Assembly (NCBI RefSeq): GCF_003286085.1
Contig: NW_020825353.1
Location: 682,001-746,000 of the forward strand
Source of the DNA: Drosophila persimilis
Taxonomy: Eukaryota > Arthropoda > Insecta > Diptera > Drosophilidae
Length of the DNA stretch: 64,000 bases
Direction: 5' to 3'
Shown here piece by piece: positions 22,033 through 34,989 of the stretch (the stretch's first letter is position 1; each line of letters starts with the position of its first letter). Position numbers and translations under genes: made by a program. The notes under the pieces were generated by a model, which made no database searches, was not told the DNA's origin, and worked only from the letters and a program-made list of their open reading frames with translations.

Positions 22033-24075
22033 CCAAAGATTAGAGGGGAAGCACCGAAACCAACTAACCGGAACAATTGCAGTGCGGCAAACAATGTGCA
22101 ACATGCCAAAGCAGCAGTCAAGGGGAAGAACAGAGAGGGGGGGAGGCGGCGGAGGGAGACTGGCAAATCGAGCGACAACCAACTGCTTTCTGGGTTGGTT
22201 CATGGCTTTGGCTCTTCTGTTGCTCCACTAAACAAAAGTTGAAAGCTAAAAACTTTGTTGGCCCAAACCAAAACTAGTGACAAAACGGGGGCGAGTGAGG
22301 GCGAGGGCGGTGCAGGAACCCGGGTCAGGTCGTGGGGGCCAAATGCAGTTGCTGAAATCAGATAGCAACAATAAGAACAGAGAGAGAGAGAGACCAAAGA
22401 CCAAACCAAAAGGAGTTCGGAGCAGCCAGCGGGAGTAAAGTTGGAGTTCTGCATCCACACATCCACGTGGTGGGGGTGGGGGTCTGGGTCTGGGTCTGGG
22501 TGGGTGTGGGTGCTTATGTTCGGGGACAGTTTATCGACACATATCGGATCTGTATGACTGTCAAAATCTACAACAGACAAACTTTGACTTGGGAATTTCT
22601 TTGTGCCTCTCTGCTTGTGCTTTTCCTCCCAAAACATTAACTCAACTTGTTTGCAGTTCAGCCCCCCCCCCCACCCCTCCCTACTTTACGCAGAAATATG
22701 CACAAATTTTGTGTCATTTGTTCACTGGTTTTTTACTCTCTTTTTTTTGGGGGTGGGCGGTGGGTAAAAAACTTTTGCTGCAAAGTTTCCAATTTCCATG
22801 TGCGTTCGTGTTTGTGGTTACAGTTTTCGGTGGTGTCCGGGAGCACCCGGATTTGATTGCTTTTTCATTGTTTTCGAATGGTTTTTTGAATGTTTCGAGG
22901 AGCATGTTCAGTGCGAGAGAATCGATTAAAATCATGTTTATGAGGTGACTGCAGGCAGACGGGGGGGCGGAGGGGACATATTCCCAGTTGTCGCTAAGAA
23001 AAGTCAAAGTTTAATGGCGATTTGATTGGAGATCTATATGCGTGTATTAGGGGTGTTTCCACGAGTCGAGAAAAATTTTGAAATATTTTAAAGTGTTGAG
23101 AATTTAAGGCTTCTTTTTTTGTATTCTAATCTATGGCTATAGTATTTGTTCTATTATATTTATTACTTGAATTATTTCTTATATTTTTTTTTTTATTTAA
23201 TTCTTGCGGGGTCGAAGGGTCAAACCTATGAATTTCCGCTCTTTCATTTAATCGAAATTTTTGTTTGTTTTTTATTCTTTGATTCTCTCGATTTTCATTT
23301 GCATTTTCCTAAAACTTAGTTTCCCCAATGGAAATTTGCATAGTATTCAAAGGAAAACCTTCGGGTTGAATGCATTCCCCTCCACCCACCCGCCACCCCC
23401 ACCCCGTTTCTTTCTTTGGCCAGGTGGCCCTTCCGACAGCCGTACAAACTGACTTAACACCTTCATGGGCCACTCGCCCAAAACCGATGTCAAATGGAGA
23501 CAAGCCAAATATGCACTTTTGACCTTACAAAACACGCACACACAAATGCAGACAGAGCTGAGGTAGAGAGGTAGAGAGCGAGCGGAAGAGAGGGCCATAA
23601 AATGCCCGTTAGCCATTCAAAAGGAAACCCAAAAATAAACAAAGAGTTTTCCGGGTAAATTGCGAAAGCGTTTTAGAAACACAGACAGAGAGAGACAGAA
23701 AGAGACAGAGAGACAGTTAAAGTGACAGACAGACAATGACTGGTCCAAGGTCAAGTCTCATATGGAAACCAGAAATCCATGCCAAAGGGTTAACTAGTCA
23801 ACGATGACCCTCAGCCCGCACCGCCCCCCCCTCATCACGAGTGGAAGGCGAATGTAAAATGAAATTTTTGGGAAAACTTCCAACGATTGAAAAATTGTAC
23901 AATATTTCGCCTTGGCTGCACTTGAGCTCAATTTGAAGAGAGTGTTTTTTGGATGGGGGATTGTTCCATTCCTACGAGTTCTGATTTCCGATATCTAGCC
24001 TTCAATTTATTAACCTCAATATCAATTGTGGCGCATAAATCACGATCAAAGTAAATACAAGAGCTCTTGCATATT

Positions 24076-24076
<1 letters not shown>
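22033..24076. other. Non-coding with an AT-rich section
   Basis: Includes a GGGTCT repeat (about 22480-22505), C11 (22662-22672), an AT-rich, repeat-poor section (about 23040-23330) and an ACAGAG-rich run (about 23680-23715). A CT-rich acceptor-like stretch on the minus strand near 23570 leads only to low-complexity sequence. Confidence 0.5.

Positions 24077-24113
<37 letters not shown>
24077..24113. repeat. Poly-A tract, 37 bp
   Basis: Thirty-seven uninterrupted A. I see no retroposon body or target-site duplication around it, so it may be a simple homopolymer expansion. Confidence 0.9.
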
Positions 24114-24115
<2 letters not shown>

Positions 24116-24179
24116 GAAAGAAAAGAAACCAAAATCAAAGGAAGCGAAAAATACAGACCTTTGGGAAGTGGACAGTGGA

Positions 24180-24337
24180 GATACCCTAGAGCAAGGACTT
24201 TTATATGAAAATTGTTCGAATTTTCTATACAGAAATAAATGTACATAAAAAATGACTTAAAGATAAATGAAGTTCCTTGTGATGATTTTCCACAGAGAAC
24301 AACAAACTTTCATAGTCGCTATGGAAAGGGTATTTCA
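24180..24337. repeat. ATACCCT-bounded segment, short
   Basis: The segment runs from GATACCCTAGAG to GGAAAGGGTATTTC, with AT-rich DNA between, about 158 bp. Only the ends resemble the other members. Confidence 0.3.
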
Positions 24338-24824
24338 AACGAAACGAATTCATTTGGAGCAAAAAAGGATGTAAAAAGGATTGCGCCTCGGCAGTGATTT
24401 TCAATTTAAAAAATTGCACGCAAAAGCGCCACAAATCAAAGGAATTGACTTTGGCCCTGGAATGGTTTTACAGAGGGGGAGAGGGGGAGGTAGAGTGGGC
24501 TGGTGCCCCATCACTACAATAAATTTCAATCTACTCGTAAAAACTTAACTAAAGGCACGCACAAACACACACAGAGAGAGAGAGGGAGAGAGCGCTAGCA
24601 GCAGCTTCTGTTCTGTTCTGCTCTGTTCTGTTCTGCTCTGAACGTAACGGAACTTCTCTTCTTTTGCTGTAAAGTAAGTGTGCAGGCAGGCAGGCGGGCG
24701 GGCGGTTAGGCGGGCAGTCAGGCCGAATGCAAAGCGAGTGTAAAACGCCACCACGCCCCCTAAAACCAATACACGCCACAATAAATCTCAATTGAAAATG
24801 CTTTTTACAGCAAAAGTCAGTCAA

Positions 24825-24855
<31 letters not shown>

Positions 24856-25325
24856 CTCAGAGAGTGTGCACCAGAAGTGAGCAGGAGAGCGGAAGAGCGG
24901 AAGAGAGGGCTTCAGCTTCAGCATCGATGGATCTGCAAGCAAATTCGAATGCAAAAGAAATCAATGGCAAATGCCGTTTCACTTTGAGCAATTGAAGGGA
25001 ATTTATAATTAATAAATGCCCCCAAGAAGAGCCAGGGGGGCAGAGAGAGAGAGAGAGAGAAACAGAGAACAAGTGCTGATTAGTGCAATGACAAAGCAAT
25101 CAAAACACTTTAGCCCAACGTGGCAATTAAAATTCACAAAAGCCCAAAGCCTTTGCCCCCCGCACTCCGCACAACATTGGAGTGTGTGTGTGTGTGTGTG
25201 TGCGTGTGTTTGGCGCCCTCTATTGACCACAAGCGGCAACTTCTGTTTGATTGCTGCCAAAAGGGAAATCAAAGAGAACCAAGGAGAATGGCAGAGGCCT
25301 CAGGCTTCAAGAAGTGTTTGCCCTG
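24338..25325. other. Non-coding, microsatellite-rich
   Basis: Holds TTCTG/CTCTG repeats (24607-24641), a GGCGGGC repeat (about 24683-24720), GA tracts (24830-24855 and about 25038-25062) and a GT tract (25182-25209). An acceptor-like minus site near 25257 lacks a donor. Confidence 0.5.
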
Positions 25326-25328
25326 GCA

Positions 25329-25552
25329 GATACCCTTTCAGATCGTCAATCTTTTTTAATCGGGGAGCTATGCCATATGGGATATTGGATATTCGACTAT
25401 GATAGAGCTAGAATTACCAGGAATCGTTAGAATTAGAGTTTTCAGAATATAAACTATGATCATCTCTGATAAAGACAAGGGAAGAAATGGTCTCTTGATT
25501 ATCTGGAATCCTTTCCTGCAATGGAAACTTCATACCCAGTGCAAGGGTATGC
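25329..25552. repeat. ATACCCT-bounded interspersed repeat, degenerate
   Basis: It begins GATACCCTTTCAGATCG and ends GTGCAAGGGTATGC, about 224 bp. It shares the GATACCCTT-CAGAT start with the element at 18752 and the GCAAGGGTAT end typical of the family. Confidence 0.45.
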
Positions 25553-26051
25553 AAAGCGAGAGAGTGAGAGAGAGAGAGAGAGCCACCAAAAGCCATTCAG
25601 TTGGTTGTGCGTTTCGGTGTGTGTGTGTGTGTGTGTGTGTGTGGAGCAATCACACCAAATAAATCATTCACTGCATTTGCACATTTGGGACAGAGGCAGG
25701 AGGACTCTGGACAGAAGATGAGACAGTGGAGGCAGTGGGTCTCTGGACAGAGAGCGAGGGAGAGAGAGAGATAGGGAGTCAGGAGTCAGGAGAGCAGTTG
25801 TCAGGAGCGTGAATCCGGGATAGCGTCGGAGAGGAAGTTGCCAATTCCGGAGAAGTTGCGAATTATTCATGTGGTTGCGGCTAAGAGAGCAGTACGGGCC
25901 ATCCCATCCCATCCTCCATCGAGACGAGGCGGCTTATCTGTCATCAACCGCACAGTTTAGTGGCAAAGGAAATTACTTTCGATCTCCGAGCGCCAAAATG
26001 GCCGACGGAAGTTGGTCGAGATGAATGGATTTTCGGGCATGGTTGAGCCCC

Positions 26052-26088
<37 letters not shown>

Positions 26089-27720
26089 ATGGCCGACTGA
26101 ATGAATGGATAGATTAACGTGCCGCCGCATATTGAAGGTGTAGGAAATGTGCTGCCCAAAACCATTGCGCATAATTTCATCAATGGAAAATGCATGTAGT
26201 CGACTATGTGATGCCCACTAATGGAGCTAAGAACAGAACTCTATACTTCTTCAAAGATCCATCTACAAATGGCGCATTTTCCCCAGTAGAACACCATTTT
26301 CCTGGTGACAAATTCCATTACCTTCCTTTACAATTCAATTCAAATGAGTTTTTGCAAATGCAATTAACAGAAATTTGTTTTGGTTTATTGTTTTGTGAGG
26401 CGGAGGGCTAATAATGAGGCTTGAAATTGCTCGAAAATGGTATAGAAAATGTGAGAATACGGAATTGAGACGGCCTAAGACGGCTGTGACGAATCCACTG
26501 GACAGTGGAATAATGCGAGAATTCCCACAGAGAAACAGACACAGAGAAACAGAGAGAAACTAAAGCGTGTTAAATCTCAGAGTCCCTCAATGGCCTCGGT
26601 CTCTGGTCGCCGTCGCCTCTATTCAATTTGTCTGTCTGTCCTTCTTTGTGGCGGGCGGGCGGGCTGGCTGGCTGGCTGTGCTCTCTGTCTGGCAGCTGTG
26701 AAAATCCAATTTTCCGTACGCCTAAGCGGATGTAGACGTAGTCCTCTGGCAGGGTCAGGACCAGGGCCATTCAGAAAAGAAAACCAAAGGACATGCACGC
26801 ACACATGTGCATTCAGAGAGAGAGAGGGAGAGCCGTGAGAGACATGGCGCTGGCATTTAAGTGACATTAGCGGTTGACATGTCTCCTCGTCCTGTGACTG
26901 CGGTTGGTCCCACGAGAAAGGACCGCAGGATGCAGGACCTGCATCCCTGCATCCCTGCACTGGATAAGGTTCAGGCGCTTTAGAAATTACTTTCTGTTTA
27001 GACAATATTATGGATCGTTTAATGCCATTTTGACAAATTGTTTACCCACTCTCTCCCTCTCTATAATCAATTGAGAAACCTCAAGAAAGAAAGAAAGAAA
27101 GAAAACTGTCGCCGAGGTTCAATCAACTTTCATCCATCCATCCATCCCTGCCCCACTCTCATGTCTGTCACTCATCACAAAAACAGCACAAAAAGGAAAC
27201 TTTTTCTATTCCGAAAATTGGCCAGAAACGGAAAATGTGCTGCAACACGCCATGTGCCCCTCTAAACAAGGGACTGCAGGGTGGCGCAACGAAAGGTGGT
27301 GCATGGGGTGGCACGATGGGGGGGGGAAGGGGGACACAACTACCGGTTAAACTACCGTATTTTTTGATCAAATTTTCCGTATTCCATTTATGCATTTTTC
27401 ATTGAAAATCATGCATAGCTGCAGGAGGGGGCTAGATAGGCGGAGGGGAGGGGAGGGGGGCTGGGGAGACCGCACTGTCAGCCCCCCATCAGAACTTGTC
27501 AATTTTCCATATAGTTAAGCAATTTTCTGCAGTCATGATACGAGGACGAGTAGGAGTAGGAGTAGGAGTAGGAGTAGGAGTAGGAGTTCAAAGAGTCCTG
27601 GATGGTGTTCAAGTAGCCAGACATCAAGCTGATTTGGCATGCGATTTATGGGAATTTGATTAAATATTCTTCCAGAGAGAAGGAGTGAGAGAGAGGGGAA
27701 AAGTAATGGAATCTATGGAT
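25553..27720. other. Non-coding with many short tandem repeats
   Basis: Contains a GT tract (25618-25643), an ATGG repeat (26053-26092), a GGCTGGCT run (about 26650-26680), an AAGA run (about 27085-27107) and a GGAGTA hexamer repeat (27548-27587). No exon. Confidence 0.5.
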
Positions 27721-27724
27721 ATCG

Positions 27725-28025
27725 AACGTTATGGTTTAAGAAAGAGTTGAAGGATTTTAGCCTCTGTATATGAAAATAAATAGTACATAGGAAGTAAGCA
27801 AATCCTATAATACTTTTTAGAAATACCTTAACAAAATAATAGAAAAATATGAGTAGGATTTTAATTTTAATATACTTCCTATTTAAGTTAAGTATATTTT
27901 TATATTTAGACTAAATATATTTCCTACAATTTAAATAAATTATATTTATTTATAAGTGTTTTATGTCTATAAAAATAAAATAATATAAAGAATTCTATTT
28001 TATTTTTGTTTTAATTGAATTGAAT
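27725..28025. other. AT-rich island
   Basis: Base composition drops sharply to mostly A and T for about 300 bp, with no microsatellites of the GA/CA type seen elsewhere. No open frame of interest. Confidence 0.6.
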
Positions 28026-29065
28026 GGGGGTAACTTTTCTCTGAGTGCACGAATATATTGCTACGAACAACTGCCGAAAATCCCTACCCGATTGTACACC
28101 CTCCACCGTCTTTCAGATCTTTCAGGTAACCCTACGCTGATTTACGATATCTTTATTCATATTTTGACAAGGAAAAGAAAGCCAACCAAAATGCCGACAA
28201 TTGACGCCCTTAATCTTAATCTAAGCGTCAGTCAGAGGCCACAAAAGAAGGGGGCAGGGCAACCTCTCGATCGGTGATCCACGCCAGACAGACCCCCGGT
28301 GGAGGGGCCTGGCGGAGGGGCATGGCGACAACAACAGCACACAATACGCGATTGTAGGCTACACAATCCACCGGAGTCGAGTCGAGGAGCAGCCGTGCAA
28401 ACAGCAGTAAGCAAACTCAAATAAATCGCTGAAAAAAATCATAGGAAAAAATGCGCCATAAAACACAGGAAGGGAAAGAAAACTGAAACTGAAATCGAAA
28501 TCGAAACTGAAACAGAAATAAAGAAACGCGTTGACAGTTTTAGGCAAGCTGTCGATCAAAAAAAAAAAAACAACTAAAGGTAAAGGTAAAGAGAGACCCC
28601 AGACGACAAATCCAATTGCAGTGCAGTTCCGTCTCATAGTTTCACACCTTGCGAGGGGTGGGAGGGGGTTGGGACGGTTGTAAAATGTGCGGCACAATCA
28701 GTGCTTGAAATCTAGAAAAATCAACAATGGGAATCGAACCTCAAACTTCCACTACACCGTGGAGTGGGACTGAGTGGCAGGGCCCCGTGTTTATCAGGGA
28801 GTAGAGGCACACACACATTACATATGTACATATGTATGTATATACAAATAAATAAAGAAAATATACTATATATGTATGTACATGTGGGCAGGCAGGGTAG
28901 CAGAGAACCATGAACGAATTGCTGCACAATATTTACGCAGGATAAACCAATGGTTATTGACGTGGATATTGGTTCTAGATAACTCCACACAACTGTTCTC
29001 TGCTCGAAGATCTATAGTTAACTCTTCTGGGGGTAGACCTCGATGGCGGTTAAATAGGGACTGAA
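28026..29065. other. Non-coding
   Basis: Contains CGAAAT/CTGAAA hexamer repeats (about 28479-28525), an A12 run (near 28560), TACATA repeats (about 28820-28880) and two acceptor-like minus sites (about 28428 and 28712) without donors. Confidence 0.5.
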
Positions 29066-29069
29066 AGAG

Positions 29070-29440
29070 GTAATATTTATACACTCAAAAAATAAGAAAA
29101 AAAAAAAATATTTTGTTATAATTATTAAAAATTTATATGTATACATATTTTAATTATTTTAAATATAATTTTAAATTTTATAAAAATTATTTAAAAATTT
29201 TTTTTGTTTAATTTTAATTAATTTAAAATTATTGATTTGGTATATGCAGGGAAAGATTTATCAGATTTGGTAATTTAAATAAATAAATATTAAAAGACAT
29301 ACAATGAAAGATGTACATAAAAAAGATACAAAGATAAAAAACTTATGGAAAATAGAAAATATATTAAATATATTTAATCCGATTGTTATAAATGTTTAGT
29401 TTTAAGATGAAAGATTAATGATTTAAGAACAAACCCCACA
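29070..29440. other. AT-rich island
   Basis: About 370 bp dominated by A/T with short TTTAAATT words. No repeat unit of fixed length and no coding signal. Confidence 0.6.
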
Positions 29441-32400
29441 ATTACAGGCTTTGAGAAGAGCTAGAGATAGTTGAAGGTAGAGAATGTGCGAAGGGAGTTC
29501 GAAGAATGATTTAAGATTTCTGCCAGCAAGAGTGATCCCCGTCCAGGGCATTCCTACAGTATTCCGTCTGTCCCCAACTGCAGATGGATCCCCTTCACGT
29601 ACACAAACACATACATACATATGTATTTATGACAAAGCAATCAACAGACTTGGTTTTCCCTGGAAGCTCCAAAGGCTTTGGGGGACAACAAAAAATATAG
29701 ATATCATACCCTGCTATGGTGCCCGTGCCAGAAAACTGCATTGATATGTAATTCAATAGCAAGACTAATAAACTGCAATCGCAATCGCCATAAGGTATTC
29801 TCCTACTGTTTGGAGGGGCTGGGATGGGGGGAGGGGGAGGGGGACCACCCCAGGTGTGCGTGCGCCAAACGAAGGTAAACACCTTCGATCCACAATCTCT
29901 GTTTCTTGGCCATCCACGCACATAAATCAAAGCAGCAGCAGCAACCATCGATAGATAGATATGCCAACAGAAGGCACAAGGCAGAAGTTGCAGCAAACAA
30001 CAGTTATCTGTGGCTGTGGCTGTGGCTGCAACAGACAGACAGACCGTTTTGGTGGCATGAGTAATCGCTGTTAAAGATTCAGGTTCGGGAGCGGTTCTAG
30101 AAATGAATTTTAAATATTTTATCAATGCTTATTCGTGACTAAAGTCTGGTGACCCCCTCTCGCCCTGTTCTTGTTCTTATTCTCAAATCAAATGGAAGTC
30201 AAGTCAAGACAGACCCCAAAGAAATACTTACCCCAACTGTGGGGCGACACATAACTATATGTGAGTCACGTACACAGAGTGGAGCATGTAAATGACTTGG
30301 GTGACAAACAGCGACTCTATAGAGTCGGTGGGGCAGTCAGAGACCTTGTCACATTGTCTCAACAGGCCAGCACAAGAGAAGGAAGAAGCAGTTGAGTTTT
30401 TTCGGTGTCTCCGTCTCGGTCTCGGTCTCCGTCTCCGTCTCGGTCTCCGTCTCTTTGCTCATTCGTGACACGCGCCAAGACACAAATTTTTCTGTTCGAT
30501 TTATGCAATTGAGGAAATAAGTTCGACGACTGGATAGAAGATTGCTTTCGGGCTTGTGGTTTAGTCCTGAGGAAATTGGGTAGGGGATTCACGGGCCGGG
30601 GGGCCGGGGGGGGCAGACCAATAAACGTTTTGCGGTAAATGCGAAATTAATAATTAAGCAGATTCCGGGTTATTTATGGGCAATGTCAATTGGTTTCCTT
30701 ACGAAGTGTGATTACGATTTGCCGAAAGGTGAAAACAGAATGAAGACGGAACTAGTGGAAACGGGAGATGGAGGCACGCTGGCAGCGACACTATGATACA
30801 CAGTAAATCCCTCCGTTTCTGGGATTGGAATAGTTTCTTCACCGATGCTTAAGGTTTCTTGTACCAAAAACAAACTTATTTCACACGAAATGTATCAATC
30901 CCCCTGCCACGACGACGACTCTCTTTCTCCCACTCCAGCCAGGGCACTCTCCCTAGTTGGTTTGTGACCCAATGTGGCCCTTCTTCATTTCATTTCATTT
31001 GGGATCCGATCCCACACACATTGAGGAATTTATGTGCCACATGACTGTCTCATAATTTCAATATTCATTCCTGTGTTGTATCTGTTTTCATTCGTTTTTT
31101 TTTCCCATTTTTTTATCAGCCGCAAAGCTGCGATGCTGAGAGCAGCGAAAAAACGTTTACCAGATGTGGGCAATGTCCCCGCAGATTGCTCATGTTCGTG
31201 GCGGAGGAGTCGGCGGAGGCGGGGGAGGAGAACCATTGAAGTAACTTGAGAACACACTCTTTTTGGTGGAACGACTCTGCTGTCCAGGCATTTATTTCAT
31301 TAGCACAGACAGATTGGGGACCAGGATAAGGAGGGAGCGAACCCGGAGAACCGAGAAAAATCAAGAACAAGACGATGCCTGAACAACGATAAAACCGCGC
31401 AACATGCAACGCCACGCCACGCCACGCCAGGCAGTTCTTTCCACAAACAACCTTAACCCTCGACTCCAATGCCACAGTCACAGCCACAGCCACAGCCACA
31501 GATCCCGGCTATAGCTGCGACCGCTGGGTGACAGAGCGTTTGTAATTTATTTAACTGCAGTTTTTTGTGTGTCTGGATTCGATTTCGATATCCGTGGAGT
31601 GGAGTGGAGTGGAGGGAGATATCCCACAGAATTTGTATACGCACACGACAGATTAATGCGACCCCCTCTCCCTCTCCCTCACCGTCTCCCTCTCAAGAGA
31701 GATGCCAAAGATATGCCTGGAGGAGAGATGCTGCTGGTACCATGTCTCAAGTTCTCATTCTCGGGAGACACTGTGTTGCAGGTAAAGATGCCACTCGATA
31801 AGACTGCTGCTCGTTGCATGTATCCTTTGGTGCGTGTGTGTGCTTGTGTGTGTGTGTGGCACAGGCACAGGCACAGGCACAGGCGGGGCAAATATAAATA
31901 TTTATGTGGAAAACAGCAGGCGTTTTGTCAAAATATTTGTGTAAGACGGGTAGGAGGACCCACAAACAGGCAGGAACCACAAAACCGATTTCTGGTTCCA
32001 GCCGATTCTGTTTGTCTTTATCGATGGCTGCTTCGTCCGAGATTAGAGATTGAGTCGTTCAGTCGGGGAAAGGATTCTCCGGATGTCCCAGGTGCCGGGC
32101 TGTAGCCCCCTTTGTTTGTTGTGAAAAATTGCTGGCTTAAGCCTTTGGCAGAGACCTGTCAGTGCCATTCCATTCCCACCGTTCCACAACCCAAAAACCA
32201 ACTCAAGAAATGCCGTTTTCCAGCACTGCTCTCTCTCTCTCTTTTGCAGTGTGTCTTAGCAATCAAAGACAGGCACGTGTACATCTACCATCATTATCCC
32301 TACCCAAAAAGTATGCCCTTCTCCACCATTCTCCGTTTTTCTTTTTGGAACTTTTTGTCCCCTTTTTTTTCCTTGCGGTCGACTTGCCGCATTATCCTAT

Positions 32401-32960
32401 TTTATTTACTGCTAATGTTGCGCTTTTGACGTCTAAATCGCATTTGGCTGTGATTTTTTGCTCGTTTTTCTCTAGTTTTTTTTCCAAGAGCAGCATAAAA
32501 CACATCATTAATTTAATACGAAGCCCGAGGACGAACAGGACACAGCACACAGCACACACACACATATACACACAGTCTAGCATTAGCAAAGAAAGGAAAA
32601 GTCGAAGGGGACTTAAGTAGCAACAGAAAACAGCAAAGAACAAAAATTAATTTAGCTTAATTCGTCCACGAAACTTCAGATACTTGGGATACTCGAGTGC
32701 CGCCTGAACGCTCTACGCTGTACGCTGTACGCTGTACGTGTGTGTGTGTGTTTTTCTGGTTGAGTCCTTAAGGGCTCTGCCCTGCCCTGAATCCTTTAAT
32801 CCCATCGCCTGCCAGTTTAATTATGTAGTTTATTAGGCGGAAATGAAAAAGCGAAAGCCAAAAGCGGAAACGGAAACCAAGCGACGACCAGAGCTCAGGG
32901 TCTTACGAGAGTCCATGCACGAGGAGTCACGCTTTCCCCCGGAATCATTTAACGCCACTT
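29441..32960. other. Non-coding
   Basis: Holds GATAGATA (about 29948-29960), a TGTGGC repeat (about 30008-30030), a CGTCTC/CGGTCTC run (about 30406-30453), CCACG repeats (about 31413-31428), a CCACAG run (about 31478-31502), a CACAGG run (about 31858-31885) and a TACGCTG repeat (about 32713-32738). A T-rich donor-like GTAAGTATTT at about 30222-30231 (minus) has no clear acceptor. Confidence 0.5.
32236..32272 (-). repeat. Diverged single copy of the 44.6-kb satellite motif
   Basis: The minus strand reads TTGCTAAGACACACTGC followed by a GA-rich tail. This matches the junction TGCTAAG(C/A)CACACTG + GA tract of the 72-bp repeat units. Confidence 0.4.
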
Positions 32961-32965
32961 TGCAT

Positions 32966-32991
32966 AGAGAGAGAGAGAGAGAGAGAGAGAG
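32966..32991. repeat. (GA)n microsatellite next to the 33-kb exon
   Basis: A 26-bp GA run. On the minus strand it is a CT tract starting about 30 nt downstream of the donor of the exon at 33021-33087, preceded by a T-run, so the intron start is unusually pyrimidine-rich. Confidence 0.9.
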
Positions 32992-33020
32992 GGGAAAAAA
33001 AGGTTAAAGATTTGTCTTAC

Positions 33021-33087
33021 CGTCTTTACTGCTGGGTCTGGGCCTGCACTCAATAAACCAGTCAGAAGTCAAGCGACTGCCAGGCGC
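33021..33087 (-). CDS. Predicted internal coding exon, 67 nt
   Basis: The minus-strand acceptor is a long pyrimidine tract ending TTCTGTTTGCAG, just upstream of 33087. The donor at 33021 is GACG|GTAAGACAAA. Only the frame starting at the first nucleotide is open; both others hit stops within 12 codons. The peptide begins APGSRLTSDWFIECRP and ends in S-S-K-D plus one spare nucleotide. The start phase matches the ends of the candidates at 61092-61151 and 49694-49720. No family recognised; the aromatic and cysteine content does not suggest a transmembrane segment. Confidence 0.5.
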
Positions 33088-34985
33088 CTGCAAACAGAAA
33101 CAAAGGAGTGAGAAATTAGCTTAAAAATGGCAAGAAATCAGAGAACAAAAGACAGTGTTTCAGATTCAAGTAATCTATCAAAAAGAATCCCACAAATCCC
33201 TTCCCATAGAGTTTATTTCCAAGTAAAACCCAATGGGCATCCGATATTCATCGTAAAATGCACTGCTTTAATGCTAGATTCAATAGTTTCAAAAGCCAGG
33301 TGTTCAAACAGCCAAACGGTTCTAGATTCTGGAAGACAGTTCATAGAATTTCGCACAACAATATTTTTGTGGAGTACACCCGTTCAAATAAATAAGAAAA
33401 GGTTAAGGGTTAAAGGGCTAAAAGAGCTAAAAGGCTCCGTTCCGTTCCGTCTTGCCTTTATTTTTGTTGTTTCAAGGCTGAGTGCCCTGTGCTTTTGGTA
33501 TTCCGTATTCTTGGGCTAGGTCCATTCAATGGCTGGAGAGTGGAAGGTCGGTTCTGCCAATTTTCCCCCGACTCTGGGCACAGGGAATTTTCGTAAATTG
33601 CCCCACAATCAGCATAAATTTTGTCAGCTAGCCCAAATTAGCCCTCCCCCGAACTACCACTCCACAGACTGCTCCTCCTTCGCTGCGATGCCTGCTGACT
33701 GCCTCCGAGCCTTCGTATTGAAAGGCACAAATTTGTGCTAATGAGTTTTGAAAAAGGGGATTTGTAGGTGGCCCTGTGTGTGCTTAATGCTTCTTCGGCC
33801 AGCTCCAGCTGTAGCTCCAGCTTCTCGCCTGGCCGACTAAGCGGGTCACTCTCCAAAAGGCCACCTTCGACCTCTCCATCCGATACAGAATCCCCCCAAG
33901 TTAGTCACGTGTGTCGAGACTCGACTCGTAATTGAGTTAAACTTTTCTAGGCCAGGCCCGAAAGGCTTCGACGTGTGCTCGGCAGGGGCAAGGGAGGTGG
34001 CCAGGTCGATGGGTGAAAACTCTACGGAAAGTTTTTAAAGCTCTCTCTCTCACTCTCGCCCTCCACCTCCTCCTCTCTGGCACGCACACACACAAAAGTG
34101 TTTGCCCATATCGAACCCATATCGAAACGTGCCATAGAATTCATCTAACAAATGCTCGCACACATCGAACCAAAGGCTCTCCACGCGGATGGGTATTGGC
34201 CGTTTATGCGGCAGGAAAAATCATGATCACAAAAGATGGATGGTTCTTATTTGGTTCGATTATCTGTCCAGGTTTCTAGGTTAGAGGTCCTCTTAGATCT
34301 TACTGTTGGACAGGTCGACGACTGGGTGTATTCTGGCCAGGCTATAGAACCACAAGTGCGAAAGTGCTCCAGGCATTCAGCTTTCTTTTCTACAAACCTT
34401 CGTTTACCTCTCATTTCTATCAAATACATAATCCTGATTTGCTAAAGGCATAAACCTCCCTGCCAGGCGATTGCATTTTGGTGTGTTGATTTTTTTGTGA
34501 TTTTTAGATTGGTAATCCAAATATGGCAAGTGCCATGGCCAGTCGGTCTGGAGTGCCAAAGCACTAGACACCCGCACACAATGGAAAGTGCATTTACATT
34601 TCGGTGGGGGATGGGGAGCAGCGGGCAGCCATCCAGCAGCTATCCACCAGGCAGGCAGGCAGGCGCACTTCAAATGTTATTGAAATATTTATAAGTTAGA
34701 CTGGGAGACCGATGGAGAGACCGACCTCAACACTTACAGCAATCAAATGCACACAATAAAACATTTTCAATAACTCTTTCGTTGGCTGACTGCGACGGAG
34801 GCCATTAAGGATTGAACGCCCAACGAAAGAGCCGCCCCAAAACCCCTAACCAGAGCCAAACGGCAGCAAACAGTTTTTGAGGGGCACATGCTGCGATTTT
34901 CCGTACTGCAGCAGTTCGTTCTGTACTGCAAGTGTCCCACTGTGCCCAAAGCCCGCCCAATGCGTTCGGTTTTTTCTTATTTTGG
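33088..34985. other. Non-coding
   Basis: The plus strand has a 130-codon frame at 33127-33519, but it contains a copy of the GCCAGGTGTTCAA repeat and is antisense to the predicted intron. Other contents are a GTTCC repeat (about 33438-33450), a CTCCAGCT repeat (about 33800-33822) and (CAGG)n (about 34650-34664). Confidence 0.5.
33291..33313 (+). repeat. GCCAGGTGTTCAA family, copy A
   Basis: Carries GCCAGGTGTTCAAACAGCC in full, about 200 bp upstream of the 33-kb exon in minus-strand orientation. Upstream words (TGCTTTAATGCTAGATTC) resemble those before copy B. Confidence 0.6.
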
Positions 34986-34989
34986 ATGC

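Noticed and set aside
28360-28428. Minus-strand exon after a strong acceptor at 28428
   Set aside because: The open frame stops after about 22 codons and the only GT candidates (GTGGAT, GTGTAG) are poor donors.
30215-30370. Minus-strand exon before the donor GTAAGTATTT near 30230
   Set aside because: The only long open frame ends in a stop before the donor and no pyrimidine-rich acceptor precedes it.
33127-33519. 130-codon plus-strand frame beside the 33-kb exon
   Set aside because: It contains a copy of the dispersed GCCAGGTGTTCAA repeat, has no splice signals, and is antisense to a better-supported exon's intron.
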